Origin: Bradyrhizobium niftali
GTDB lineage: Bacteria > Pseudomonadota > Alphaproteobacteria > Rhizobiales > Xanthobacteraceae
Length of the DNA stretch: 64,000 bases
Direction: 5' to 3'
Assembly: GCF_004571025.1 (NCBI RefSeq)
Contig: NZ_SPQT01000014.1
Location: forward strand, 1 to 64,000
This document shows, piece after piece, positions 1-8,192 of this stretch. Made by a program: the position numbers and the translations under genes. The stretch's first letter is position 1. Each line of letters opens with the position of its first letter. The notes under the pieces were generated by a model. The model worked only from the letters and a program-made list of their open reading frames with translations, did not search any database and was not told the origin of the DNA.

Positions 1-2
1 CC

Positions 3-389
3 TCACACCACCCGCAACACCACCGCCCCGATCGCCCCCACCCACAGCGCAATGGCTGCGATGCCCTGGATCAGGAAGCCCGGGCCGCGCTTTGCGGCGG
101 CCTTCGAATAGCCGATGAAATAGACGATGCGGCCGGCGATCCAGAGCGCGCCGATCCCGGCTGCGACGGCGTCGCTGATGTAGATCGCGAACAGCCAGAG
201 CGAGGGCAGGACAATCGGCATCCATTCCAGCGTGTTCATCTGGATACGGAAGGCGCGCTCGAAATCCGGATGGCCCGACATCGCCGGCACCTTGACGCCG
301 GTCTTGGTGCGCGAGCGTGACACGTTGATGCAGGTGAAGAGGTAAAATGCAATCGCCAGCAGCGTGACGAGGGCGGTGAGGTGATACAT
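3..389 (-). CDS. MAPEG family membrane protein
   Basis: This 128-residue protein belongs to the MAPEG superfamily (membrane-associated proteins in eicosanoid and glutathione metabolism). Visible features are an N-terminal hydrophobic helix (about residues 4-22), a loop with the family-like stretch FERAFRIQMNTLEW (about 44-57), a long hydrophobic segment (about 58-88) and a C-terminal helix (about 105-127), which together fit the four-helix MAPEG fold. The ATG at 387-389 opens the frame and the TGA lies at the window edge, so the gene is complete. It is encoded 27 bases downstream of the AttH-like gene on the same strand and may be the last gene of that unit. Bacterial MAPEG proteins are mostly of unknown substrate, and nothing here defines it. 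Confidence 0.85.
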   Translation of the reverse strand: MYHLTALVTLLAIAFYLFTCINVSRSRTKTGVKVPAMSGHPDFERAFRIQMNTLEWMPIVLPSLWLFAIYISDAVAAGIGALWIAGRIVYFIGYSKAAAKRGPGFLIQGIAAIALWVGAIGAVVLRVV

Positions 390-416
390 CGCTCGCTTCC
401 TTGAAGAGGTCGCGCT

Positions 417-1499
417 TCAATACCCGGTCAGCTCGAGATAGCCAACACCGTCATGCGTGCCGGCAAAGCTGATCGGCCCTTCCCAATAGGAGAAGCCGGT
501 CCCCATCCAGGCCCCCGGATTGAGCGGCTTGCAGGAAATCGAGAACGAGCGCGAGGGGATCGCGATCTGCCATTCCACCGGCAGCTTGCGTCCCGCGACC
601 TCGGCGGTTGCCTTCGGCGTCATCTGGATGTCGCTACCCGCGATCATCTGCGTGCTGCCGGTGGCGGTGATCCAGTTGCCGAACGGATAGTCCTTGCCGT
701 CCTTCTGCCGCAGCCGGTACAGCATCAGCTTGTCGCCGGATGCAAGATGCAGCGACAGCCAGTCCCAGCCGGTCTGGTCGGCGTCGAGCGGCTGGCTGCT
801 CCACTCGCGGTCCATCCAGGCCTGCCCCGACACATCGACCGGCTTGTCGTCGATGGCGAGCGTGCCGCGCGCGCGGTAGAACGGCTGGCTGTAATAGTAG
901 GAGGCCTGGCCGCGCTCGGATTTGCGGCTGAAGCCGCCATCGCCCTGCAATGCGACCGCACGATCGGCTTCCAACGTGAGCGCATAGCTGAAGTCGGGGC
1001 CGGAGGCCTTCACCGTCAGCGGCGCCAGTGTGCGATCGTCGGTGCGATCAAGACCCTTCATCTCCCAATCGTCGATCCACGCAGCGAACGGCTGTGCCGT
1101 GACGCCGGCCTGCCCGATCCCGCCGCGCGAAAACAGCTCGCTGAAGCGATGGGTGTCGGCGCGCGTCACCGCGGCATGCGCCATCCAGATTTGCTGATTG
1201 GCCCAGCCTTCCCCTTGCGGTCCCGGCTGTGCCGCCTGGCGGAACAGCGTCCATTGCAGGCCGCAAGGTGCGCCTCGGCTGTCGACGAGGTTCGCCGTGA
1301 GATACCACCACTCGATGCGAAACTCCGGATGCGGCCCGTGATCGGCGGGAAACGTGAACGTCTTCCCCGGCGTGACCTTCGCAAAGCCGTCGGCGGTCTC
1401 GCCGAGCCCGGCATAGCCTTGCGCGCCGGCGTGGCGCGCAAGAGCGAGCGAGGCAATGCCGCCGGCAAACGCGCGCCGCGAGATCTTGTCAGCGCTCAT
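417..1499 (-). CDS. AttH/CrtC-like lipocalin-domain protein, Tat-exported
   Basis: A 360-residue protein with an N-terminal twin-arginine signal (SRRAFAGGIASLALA, ending in AGA). Its body matches the AttH/carotenoid 1,2-hydratase-like lipocalin family: an early EWWYLTANL segment, WMAHAAVT, and later GQAWMDREWSSQ and GWDWLSLHL. I chose the ATG at 1497-1499 because it places the Tat signal at the N-terminus; it overlaps the end of the upstream permease gene by 11 bases, so the two are translationally coupled. In Agrobacterium the AttEFGH set pairs such a protein with an FtsX-type ABC transporter, and the same pairing is seen here. A hydratase activity is not supported by context (no carotenoid genes); a periplasmic lipid- or envelope-related partner of the transporter is the better inference. 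Confidence 0.82.
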   Translation of the reverse strand: MSADKISRRAFAGGIASLALARHAGAQGYAGLGETADGFAKVTPGKTFTFPADHGPHPEFRIEWWYLTANLVDSRGAPCGLQWTLFRQAAQPGPQGEGWANQQIWMAHAAVTRADTHRFSELFSRGGIGQAGVTAQPFAAWIDDWEMKGLDRTDDRTLAPLTVKASGPDFSYALTLEADRAVALQGDGGFSRKSERGQASYYYSQPFYRARGTLAIDDKPVDVSGQAWMDREWSSQPLDADQTGWDWLSLHLASGDKLMLYRLRQKDGKDYPFGNWITATGSTQMIAGSDIQMTPKATAEVAGRKLPVEWQIAIPSRSFSISCKPLNPGAWMGTGFSYWEGPISFAGTHDGVGYLELTGY

Positions 1500-3951
1500 T
1501 GGCAAACACCTTGACGAGGTCTGCCGGCTGCATCCGCGCCAGCCGCGCGACCGGCAGCGCTGCGGCAAGCAGAGAGGCGACCAGCGCGACCGCGACCAGC
1601 TCGACGAGTTGCAGCGGAAACACATGGAACGGCAGCCGCCAGCCGAACGCCTTCACATTGACGATCGCGATCAGGCACCACGCCACGAGCAGTCCGAGCG
1701 GCACGGCCAGCAGCGAGGTGAACAGCGCCACCGACAGCGTCTTGGTCAGCTCGATTGCGGCGAGGCGTGGCCGCGTGATGCCGACCGCCCACAGCGGCGC
1801 AAGCTGCGGCAGGCGGGAGTTGGCCAGCGTCAAAAGGCTGGTCAGCAGCGCGATGCCGGCCACACCGAGCGTGAAGGCATTCAGCGCCGACGTCACCGCA
1901 AAGGTGCGGTTGAAGATCCGGATCGACTCCGCCTTCACCGTCGCCTGGTCGGCAACGCTACGGTCGTCGAGCGCAAACTGCTTCTGCAAGGCCGCGATCA
2001 GGCCCGAAATCTTGTCTCGTGGGACAATGAGCCCGATCCGCGTCTGCGGCGTCTGCGGAAATTGCCGGATCAGCGCCGCGACGTTCACGGCGAGCTGTCC
2101 CTTGGGATTGCCGTAATCGGCATAGATGCCGACGATGTCGAGCTCCCAGGTCCCGCCCGGCGCCGGCACCTCGACGACGTCGCCGACCCGAACGTTCAGC
2201 CGCCGGCTCAACTGCTCGCTGATGAAGGCGGCATTGCCCGGCACGAGCCGGGTCCAGGCGCGCGTCGCAGTCTCCAGCAGCGGCCAGCGCTCGCGATAGA
2301 GTGCGTGATCGGGCAGGCCGAACAGCTCCACCGGCTGGCCCTGAACTTGCGTCTCGGCGCGGCCGCCCGAGAGAATGGCTTGAACCTCGCTGCGCTCCTT
2401 CAGCCAGTTCCGGATCGCGACAGCTTGCGCATTGTCGGAGGCGCTGATGTAGACGTCGGCCGCGAGCCGTCCGTTGAGCCAGCCGACAAAAGTGCGGCTG
2501 AACGTTTCCACCATGGTGGAGACGCCGACATTGACGGCGAGCGCGAGCAGCAGCGCCATCAGCGCCAGCGACAGCCCGGAGAGCTGCTGCCGGCTGTCGG
2601 CCCAGAACCACAGCGCGAGCGGTCCTCGCGCTGCGCGCTGGCCCACGCGCAGGATGATGTCGAGGAAAGCCGGCAGGATCAGTGCCGCGCCCAGCATCAG
2701 CGCCGCCAGCACGCCAAAGCCTGCGATCAGCGACTCGCCATAGCGAAGCAGCAGCAGCGCGACCGCGAACACCATGCATGCCGCAATGCTTTGCAGGATC
2801 AGCCAGCGGCGCTGCCTCTGCTGCCAGGCGTATGGCTGCGCCGTGGCCAGCACCGGCATCCGGATTGCCTTGATCAGGCTGGTCGCCGCCGCAACAAGCG
2901 CGCCGGCAACGCTGATGCCGATGCCCGCGAGCCACCATTCGGGCCGCAGCGTGAGTTGCCCCGGGATCTGCGCGCCATAGAGCCCGCGCAGCGACGCCGC
3001 GACGTCGGGCAACAGCGCAGCCGCGATGAAATAGCCGCAGACGAGCCCGATCAGTCCGGCGACCAGCGCCAGCGCCACCAGCTCGATCACCAGCACCGTG
3101 TTGACCAGCCGCGCCGAGGCGCCGCAGGCCCGCAACGTGCGCAGCATCGGCAGCCGCTGCTCGAAGGCGAGCCCGACGGCCGAGTTGACAATGAAGAGGC
3201 CGACGAAGAACGACAACAGGCCGAAGGCGGTGAGGTTGAGATGAAAACTGTCGGTGAGGCGCTCCAGCTCCGTCTCCGCATTCGGCTCGATCCGTTGCAG
3301 CCGGTCACCGACGACGCTCGCCAGCGGCGCGGGCTTGCCCTTCGGCTTGCCGATCAGGAGGCGAGACACCTGGTCCGGCTTGTTCAGCAGCTTCTGCGCC
3401 ACGCCGATATCGACCACCAGCACGCCGGGCACGAGCTGTGGCTGCACGTGCAGTGGCGGCAGCTTTGCGCCGCTGCTGATCGGCGGCGCCGCGCCTTCCT
3501 GCTCCTGCAAATCGCTCAGCGTCTCCTTCGCCACCAGCGTCCGGCCGGGCGGCGCGACGAAGCTGCTCAAATCCGAAGCACCAAGGCGCGGCGCGTTGCC
3601 GACATCCACCGGCAGCGTGACCGGCTCGATGCCGAGCAGCCGCACCGAGCGCCCGTTGATCTGGACGCGGCCTTCCAGCACCGGCGAGACCGGCCAGCCC
3701 GCGCGGCGAAGCTTGACGAACAGGTCTTGCGAAAAGGTCGCCGCATCTGGCGCGACCAGCATCGCCGTGCGCGCGCCGCCGAACGTCGCCGCGGCGCGGT
3801 CATAGGCATTGCGGGCCTGCTGGTTGATCGCCTGCACGCCGCTCCACAGCGCGGTTGCGGCGATCAGCCCGATCAGAAGCGTCGCGAACTGCATCCTGTG
3901 CCGCCGCCAATGGCTCAGGAGCACCGCGAGGACCCACAGCGCGCGCTTCAT
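1489..3951 (-). CDS. FtsX-like ABC transporter permease (YbbP-like)
   Basis: An 820-residue permease with about ten predicted membrane segments: one near the N-terminus (about residues 20-42), a large periplasmic domain (about 45-240), then two FtsX-type membrane blocks, the second at the C-terminus (about 690-815) ending in ARLARMQPADLVKVF. Size and layout match the YbbP/AttF-type fused permeases rather than LolC/E, which are half as long. The start overlaps the end of the ATPase gene by four bases (ATGA), and the end overlaps the AttH-like gene. ATPase, permease and lipocalin-like protein therefore form one operon, probably a mechanotransmission-type exporter or extractor acting at the inner membrane on a lipid or lipoprotein. 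The substrate is unknown. Confidence 0.88.
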   Translation of the reverse strand: MKRALWVLAVLLSHWRRHRMQFATLLIGLIAATALWSGVQAINQQARNAYDRAAATFGGARTAMLVAPDAATFSQDLFVKLRRAGWPVSPVLEGRVQINGRSVRLLGIEPVTLPVDVGNAPRLGASDLSSFVAPPGRTLVAKETLSDLQEQEGAAPPISSGAKLPPLHVQPQLVPGVLVVDIGVAQKLLNKPDQVSRLLIGKPKGKPAPLASVVGDRLQRIEPNAETELERLTDSFHLNLTAFGLLSFFVGLFIVNSAVGLAFEQRLPMLRTLRACGASARLVNTVLVIELVALALVAGLIGLVCGYFIAAALLPDVAASLRGLYGAQIPGQLTLRPEWWLAGIGISVAGALVAAATSLIKAIRMPVLATAQPYAWQQRQRRWLILQSIAACMVFAVALLLLRYGESLIAGFGVLAALMLGAALILPAFLDIILRVGQRAARGPLALWFWADSRQQLSGLSLALMALLLALAVNVGVSTMVETFSRTFVGWLNGRLAADVYISASDNAQAVAIRNWLKERSEVQAILSGGRAETQVQGQPVELFGLPDHALYRERWPLLETATRAWTRLVPGNAAFISEQLSRRLNVRVGDVVEVPAPGGTWELDIVGIYADYGNPKGQLAVNVAALIRQFPQTPQTRIGLIVPRDKISGLIAALQKQFALDDRSVADQATVKAESIRIFNRTFAVTSALNAFTLGVAGIALLTSLLTLANSRLPQLAPLWAVGITRPRLAAIELTKTLSVALFTSLLAVPLGLLVAWCLIAIVNVKAFGWRLPFHVFPLQLVELVAVALVASLLAAALPVARLARMQPADLVKVFANER

Positions 3952-4601
3952 GTGATCCGCCCCGCATGCAGGGTGAGGTGGCGGTCGAGCGTAGCGGCCA
4001 GATGCAGGCTGTGCGTCACCATCAGGAAGCCGCAGCCGGTGCGCGTGACGAGGTCGCGCGTCAGCGCCAGCACGTCCTCGGCGGTCGCTTCGTCCAGATT
4101 GCCGGTCGGCTCGTCCGCGAGCAGCAGCGAGGGTTTTGTCGCCAGCGCCCGGCCGATCGCGACGCGCTGCTGCTGGCCGCCGGACAATTGCTCGGGATAG
4201 CGCGTCAAGAGGGTGCCGAGCCCGAGCCGTTCGACCAGCTCCCTGGACCAGGCCGCGTCATGCCGGCCGGCGATCCGCGCCTGGAAAGCCAGATTGTCCG
4301 CGACCGACAGGCTCGGGATCAGGTTGTACTGCTGGAATACGAGGCCGATCCGGTCGCGCCGCAGGCTCGCGCGTCCCGCGTCCGACAGCTTGGTGACCTC
4401 GGTGTCCTCGAGCCGGATCGAGCCGCCGTCGGCGGCGTCGAGCCCTGCGATCAGGTGCAGCAGCGTGCTCTTGCCGCTACCGGATTCGCCGGTCAGCGCG
4501 ACGCGTTCGCCGGCCTTGAGGTCAAGGTCGACGCCGCGCAGCACGTGGACCGGTTCGGCGGCCGCGGAGAACGTCTTGGAGAGATTTCGGATGCTCAGCA
4601 C
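3948..4601 (-). CDS. ABC transporter ATP-binding protein (YbbA/LolD-like)
   Basis: A 217-residue ATPase of the LolD/MacB/YbbA branch. Walker A is GESGSGKST (about residue 38), the signature is LSGGQQQRVAIGRAL, and Walker B is LLLADEPTGNLDE. The frame opens at a GTG (4599-4601); there is no in-frame ATG near the N-terminus and no strong Shine-Dalgarno sequence, so the exact start is less certain than the product. Its stop codon overlaps the permease start by four bases. This is the first gene of the ATPase-permease-AttH unit and supplies ATP hydrolysis to the FtsX-type permease. It is divergent from the MFS gene at 4745, with about 140 bases between them for both promoters. Confidence 0.9.
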   Translation of the reverse strand: MLSIRNLSKTFSAAAEPVHVLRGVDLDLKAGERVALTGESGSGKSTLLHLIAGLDAADGGSIRLEDTEVTKLSDAGRASLRRDRIGLVFQQYNLIPSLSVADNLAFQARIAGRHDAAWSRELVERLGLGTLLTRYPEQLSGGQQQRVAIGRALATKPSLLLADEPTGNLDEATAEDVLALTRDLVTRTGCGFLMVTHSLHLAATLDRHLTLHAGRIT

Positions 4602-4744
4602 GATGAATGGCGCCGGACGGAATTAACGGAAATGCTGCGTAGCACACCTGCACCGGAAATGCCGGGGTTGCGTTGCCGTCGAAGCCGTTGTTAGCTCCAA
4701 CAACGGCCAAATCAAAAAACTGCCAAAAAGACACGGGGAGAACG

Positions 4745-6079
4745 ATGAGCGCTCAGGGAACGCCCATGGTGGCGGGCAAGACGACGACATCCGGGGAAAC
4801 ACCGAAGGGCGCCTGGACGGTCACCTTTCTGCTGTTTCTCTTCATGCTGGTGAACTTCGCCGACAAGATCGTGGTCGGCCTCGCCGGCGTGCCGATCATG
4901 ACGGACCTCAAGCTCACTCCGGAGCAGTTCGGCCTGCTCGGCTCCTCGTTCTTCTTCCTGTTCTCGATCTCGGCCATCGTGGTCGGCTTCATCGTCAACA
5001 AGGTGCCGACGCGCTGGGTGCTGCTGTCGCTCGCGGTGGTCTGGGCGCTGGCACAGTTTCCGATGGTCGGCACCGTCTCCTTCACCACGCTGCTGATCTG
5101 CCGCATCGTGCTGGGCGCCGGCGAAGGCCCGGCCTTCTCGGTCGCCGCGCACGCCATCTACAAATGGTTCCCCGACGAGAAGCGCACGCTGCCGACTGCG
5201 ATCCTGTCGCAGGGCTCGGCCTTCGGCGTCATCCTGGCGGTGCCGGCGCTGAACTGGGTCATCGTCAATCACTCCTGGCACTACGCATTCGGCGCGCTCG
5301 GCGTCGTCGGCCTGATCTGGGTCTGTGCCTGGCTCGCGCTCGGCAAGGAAGGTCCGCTGGAGGACACGCAGGCCCTTGCCGTCACCGAGACGAAGATTCC
5401 CTATCTTCAGCTTCTCACCTCGCGCACCTTCGTCGGCTGCGTCGCGGCGACCTTCGGGGCTTATTGGGCGCTGTCGCTCGGGCTGACCTGGTTCACGCCG
5501 TTCATCATCAAGGGCCTCGGCTTCTCGCAGAGCCAGGCCGGCTGGATTTCGACCCTGCCTTGGGTGTTCGGCGCCACCATCGTGATCCTGACGGGCTGGA
5601 TCTCGCAATTGATGATGGCCCGCGGCTCGACCACGCGCGTCGCCCGCGGCGTGCTCGGCTCCGTGCCGCTGGTCATCGGCGGCCTGATCCTGGCCACGAT
5701 GCCGCACGTCCAGGGCGCCGCCCTTCAGCTCACCTTGCTCGTGATCGGAACGGGCTTGTGCGGCGCGATCTACGTCGTCTGCCCGCCCATGCTCGGCGAA
5801 TTCACGCCATCGTCGCAACGCGGCGCGATCCTGGCGATCTACGGCGCGCTCTACACGCTCTCGGGCATCATCGCGCCCGCCGTGATGGGCACCGTGATCC
5901 AGCGCGCCGGCAGCATGCTCGACGGCTACATGACCGGCTTCACCATCAACGCCGTGATCATGGTCGGCTCCGGCCTGCTCGGCCTGCTCCTGCTCTGGCC
6001 GAACAGTGAAAAGGCCAGGCTGACGCGCGGTGCCGCCCCGAAGGCAGCGGCGCTGAAGGGTGTGGTGTCGCCGACGTAA
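4745..6079 (+). CDS. MFS transporter (ACS/OPA-like)
   Basis: A 444-residue major facilitator with twelve predicted helices. The first helix is followed by FADKIVVGLAGVPIMTDL, a stretch typical of the anion:cation symporter/OPA-like branch that carries organic anions and sugar acids, and the second helix leads to the loop NKVPTRW. I chose the ATG at 4745 because GGGGAG lies six to ten bases upstream; the frame stays open further upstream but only to a TTG without support. The gene stands alone, divergent from the ABC unit and convergent with the amidohydrolase. Its substrate cannot be read from the sequence; neighbouring amidohydrolase and MFS genes suggest small organic acids or acylated amino acids, which is weak inference. 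Confidence 0.85.
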   Translation: MSAQGTPMVAGKTTTSGETPKGAWTVTFLLFLFMLVNFADKIVVGLAGVPIMTDLKLTPEQFGLLGSSFFFLFSISAIVVGFIVNKVPTRWVLLSLAVVWALAQFPMVGTVSFTTLLICRIVLGAGEGPAFSVAAHAIYKWFPDEKRTLPTAILSQGSAFGVILAVPALNWVIVNHSWHYAFGALGVVGLIWVCAWLALGKEGPLEDTQALAVTETKIPYLQLLTSRTFVGCVAATFGAYWALSLGLTWFTPFIIKGLGFSQSQAGWISTLPWVFGATIVILTGWISQLMMARGSTTRVARGVLGSVPLVIGGLILATMPHVQGAALQLTLLVIGTGLCGAIYVVCPPMLGEFTPSSQRGAILAIYGALYTLSGIIAPAVMGTVIQRAGSMLDGYMTGFTINAVIMVGSGLLGLLLLWPNSEKARLTRGAAPKAAALKGVVSPT

Positions 6080-6110
6080 GGGGCTCCAAAAGCCCGCCAC
6101 AAACACAATC

Positions 6111-6250
6111 GTCGTCCCGGCCTAGTGCGCAATTGCGCACGGGGGCCGGGACCCATACCCCCAGGGAGAAGTTTGGCGAAGACTCGGAGTGGGTAGCTCC
6201 GCGTATAGCTAACAGTTGTGGTTATGGGTCCCGGCCTTCGCCGGGACGAC
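6111..6250. repeat. GTCGTCCCGG-type palindromic element, copy 1
   Basis: About 140 bases bounded by inverted ends GTCGTCCCGGCC and GGCCTTCGCCGGGACGAC. It contains a perfect 16-base palindrome (6125-6140, GTGCGCAATTGCGCAC) and an internal core (6161-6191) shared with the copies near 8.1, 31.9 and 42.0 kb. It fills the gap between two convergent genes and may act as a bidirectional terminator. Confidence 0.85.
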
Positions 6251-6294
6251 AGCGAGAGTGAAGCGCGGCTTTCGCGCCTCAGGCGCAGTCCTCG

Positions 6295-8013
6295 CTAGTT
6301 CACCACCCCCTGCGCGCCCCGAATCAGCTTCCCCGGCCGACGCCCTGACGCCTCGCCGTGCCGCCGCGTCACCACGCCCGACACGATGGTCGCCTCATAG
6401 CCGTCGACGTCCTGCAACAGCCGCCGTCCGCCGACCGGCAGATCGTAATGCACCTTCGGCGGATGCAGATGCAGGCGGTCATAGTCGATCACGTTGACGT
6501 CGGCCTTGTAGCCGGGCGCGATCAATCCGCGATCGGTGAGGCCGACCGAGAGCGCGGTCTTGCGTGACTGCGCCGCGACCACGAACGGGATGGTGAGCTT
6601 CTCGCCGCGCTTGCGGTCGCGCGTCCAGTGCGTCAGCAGATAGGTCGGGAAGCTCGCATCGCAGATGATGCCGCAATGCGCGCCGCCGTCGGACAGGCCC
6701 GGCACCGATTGCGGATCGATCAGCATCTCGCGCGTCGCATCGAGATTGCCGTCGGCATAGTTGAGGAACGGCACGTAGAGCATGCCGCGGCCTTCGTCCG
6801 ACAGCATCGCGTCGTAGGCGAGCTCCTCGGGCCGCCGTCCCTGCTTGCGCGCCTGCGGGCCGAGCGCGTTCTCCGGCGGCTGCTCGTAATCGGGGGGATC
6901 GCCGAGCAGGAACATCTTGTCGTAGTTGGGCCGGAAGAACAGCGGATCGTCGGTCGCGGTCGCCGTCTCGCTCAGGATCGCCTGGCGGACCTCGCTCTGA
7001 TGCAGCCACGCCAGTCGCTCTCTCAGCGGCAGATGCGCGATTCGCGCGTAGCTCGGATGGGTCTGGAACGGATTGCGCGACAGCTCGAGGCCGAGCAGCA
7101 GGCCGACCGGGCGCGCCGCGATCTGCGCGGTGATGGAGAGGCCGCGCCTGGCCGCGGCATTGATCTCGTCCAGCGTCTGGCGCCAGCGCTGCGGCGCCTT
7201 GTCGTTCTGCGTGATCGAGAACGAGATCGGGCACTTCGTGGCATCAGCCACCCGCAGCATCATCGGCAGGTCTTCGTGAATGGTGGAGAGATCGAGCACG
7301 AATTGCAGCACGCTGCGGCCTTCGCGGTGCATCGCGCCGGCAATCGCGGTGAGCTCGTCCTCGCCGGCCTTCAAGGTCGGCGTGAAGTCGCCGGTCGAGG
7401 TACGGTGATTGAGCGTGCGCGAGGTCGAGAAGCCGAGCGCGCCGGAGCGCACCGCCTCGCCCGCGAGCTTTGCCATCGCCGCATTGTCTTCCGCCGTGGA
7501 CGGATCGCGGCGCGCGCCGCGCTCGCCCATCACATAGACCCGTAGCGCCGCATGCGGCAATTGCGCGCCGACATCGATGTCGAAATCGCGCCTGGACAGC
7601 CAGTTCATGTAGTCCGGAAAACTCTCCCAGGCCCAGGGAATGCCGGCGCTCAGCACCGGCTCGGGAATGTCCTCGACGCCTTCCATCAGCTGGATCAGGC
7701 GGGTGTGGTCGGCAGGCTTGCATGGCGCAAAGCCCACGCCGCAATTGCCCATGATCGCCGTGGTGACGCCGTTCTGCGACGACGGCGTCATGTCCTGGCT
7801 CCAGGTGACCTGCCCGTCATAATGGGTGTGGACGTCGACGAAGCCCGGCGTCACCAGCTTGCCGCGCGCGTCGATTTCCTCTTGTCCCTTCGCGGAGATC
7901 TTCCCGACCTCGGTGATCCTGCCGGCGGTGATGGCGACATCGGCCTCGAACAATTCGCCGCCGCTTCCATCCGCGACGGTGCCGCCGCGGATCACGAGAT
8001 CAGGATTGGTCAT
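6295..8013 (-). CDS. N-acyl-D-amino-acid deacylase-like amidohydrolase
   Basis: A 572-residue metal-dependent amidohydrolase of the D-aminoacylase/dihydroorotase-like branch. The N-terminus has the composite barrel start DLVIRGGTVADGSG and the metal motif VDVHTHYDGQ (about residues 59-68), followed by GNCGVGFAPC, which is typical of D-aminoacylases. The later segments SDGGAHCG and the C-terminal GLIAPGYKADVNVID are also family hallmarks. Such enzymes deacylate N-acyl-D-amino acids or related amides in the cytoplasm. ATG start at 8011-8013, downstream of TTTCTT-rich DNA with no clear ribosome-binding site. It lies between two MFS genes, the downstream-facing one on the same strand, so transport plus hydrolysis of an acylated amino acid is possible but unproven. 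A repeat element separates it from that MFS gene. Confidence 0.85.
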   Translation of the reverse strand: MTNPDLVIRGGTVADGSGGELFEADVAITAGRITEVGKISAKGQEEIDARGKLVTPGFVDVHTHYDGQVTWSQDMTPSSQNGVTTAIMGNCGVGFAPCKPADHTRLIQLMEGVEDIPEPVLSAGIPWAWESFPDYMNWLSRRDFDIDVGAQLPHAALRVYVMGERGARRDPSTAEDNAAMAKLAGEAVRSGALGFSTSRTLNHRTSTGDFTPTLKAGEDELTAIAGAMHREGRSVLQFVLDLSTIHEDLPMMLRVADATKCPISFSITQNDKAPQRWRQTLDEINAAARRGLSITAQIAARPVGLLLGLELSRNPFQTHPSYARIAHLPLRERLAWLHQSEVRQAILSETATATDDPLFFRPNYDKMFLLGDPPDYEQPPENALGPQARKQGRRPEELAYDAMLSDEGRGMLYVPFLNYADGNLDATREMLIDPQSVPGLSDGGAHCGIICDASFPTYLLTHWTRDRKRGEKLTIPFVVAAQSRKTALSVGLTDRGLIAPGYKADVNVIDYDRLHLHPPKVHYDLPVGGRRLLQDVDGYEATIVSGVVTRRHGEASGRRPGKLIRGAQGVVN

Positions 8014-8045
8014 GAGGTTTCTTCCCGTTTTGTTTTGTTTCTTTT

Positions 8046-8179
8046 CGTCGTCCCGGACAAGCGCGCGCCGATCCGGGACCCATAACCACAGGGAGATGTT
8101 TGGCGAAGACTCGGAGTGACTAGTCTCGCGCTACAACTTCTCCCTGTGGTTATGGGTCCCGGCCTTCGCCGGGACGACG
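8046..8179. repeat. GTCGTCCCGG-type palindromic element, copy 2
   Basis: Ends match copy 1 (CGTCGTCCCGG and CGCCGGGACGACG), and the core GGGAGATGTTTGGCGAAG followed by ACTCGGAGTG (8091-8118) is nearly identical. It sits between the MFS gene at 8193 and the amidohydrolase start, in a gap that would otherwise hold the amidohydrolase promoter. Confidence 0.83.
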
Positions 8180-8192
8180 ATAAAATTCGTAG

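Noticed and set aside
1456..4200. Very long open frame opposite the FtsX-type permease and ATPase genes
   Set aside because: It is antisense to genes with clear motifs, its composition is Arg/Gln-rich as expected from a GC-rich shadow frame, and it has no ribosome-binding site or domain.
4712..6106. 464-codon open frame opposite the MFS gene at 4745
   Set aside because: Extreme Arg/Asp/His/Gln content and no start signal; the MFS frame has twelve helices and a ribosome-binding site.
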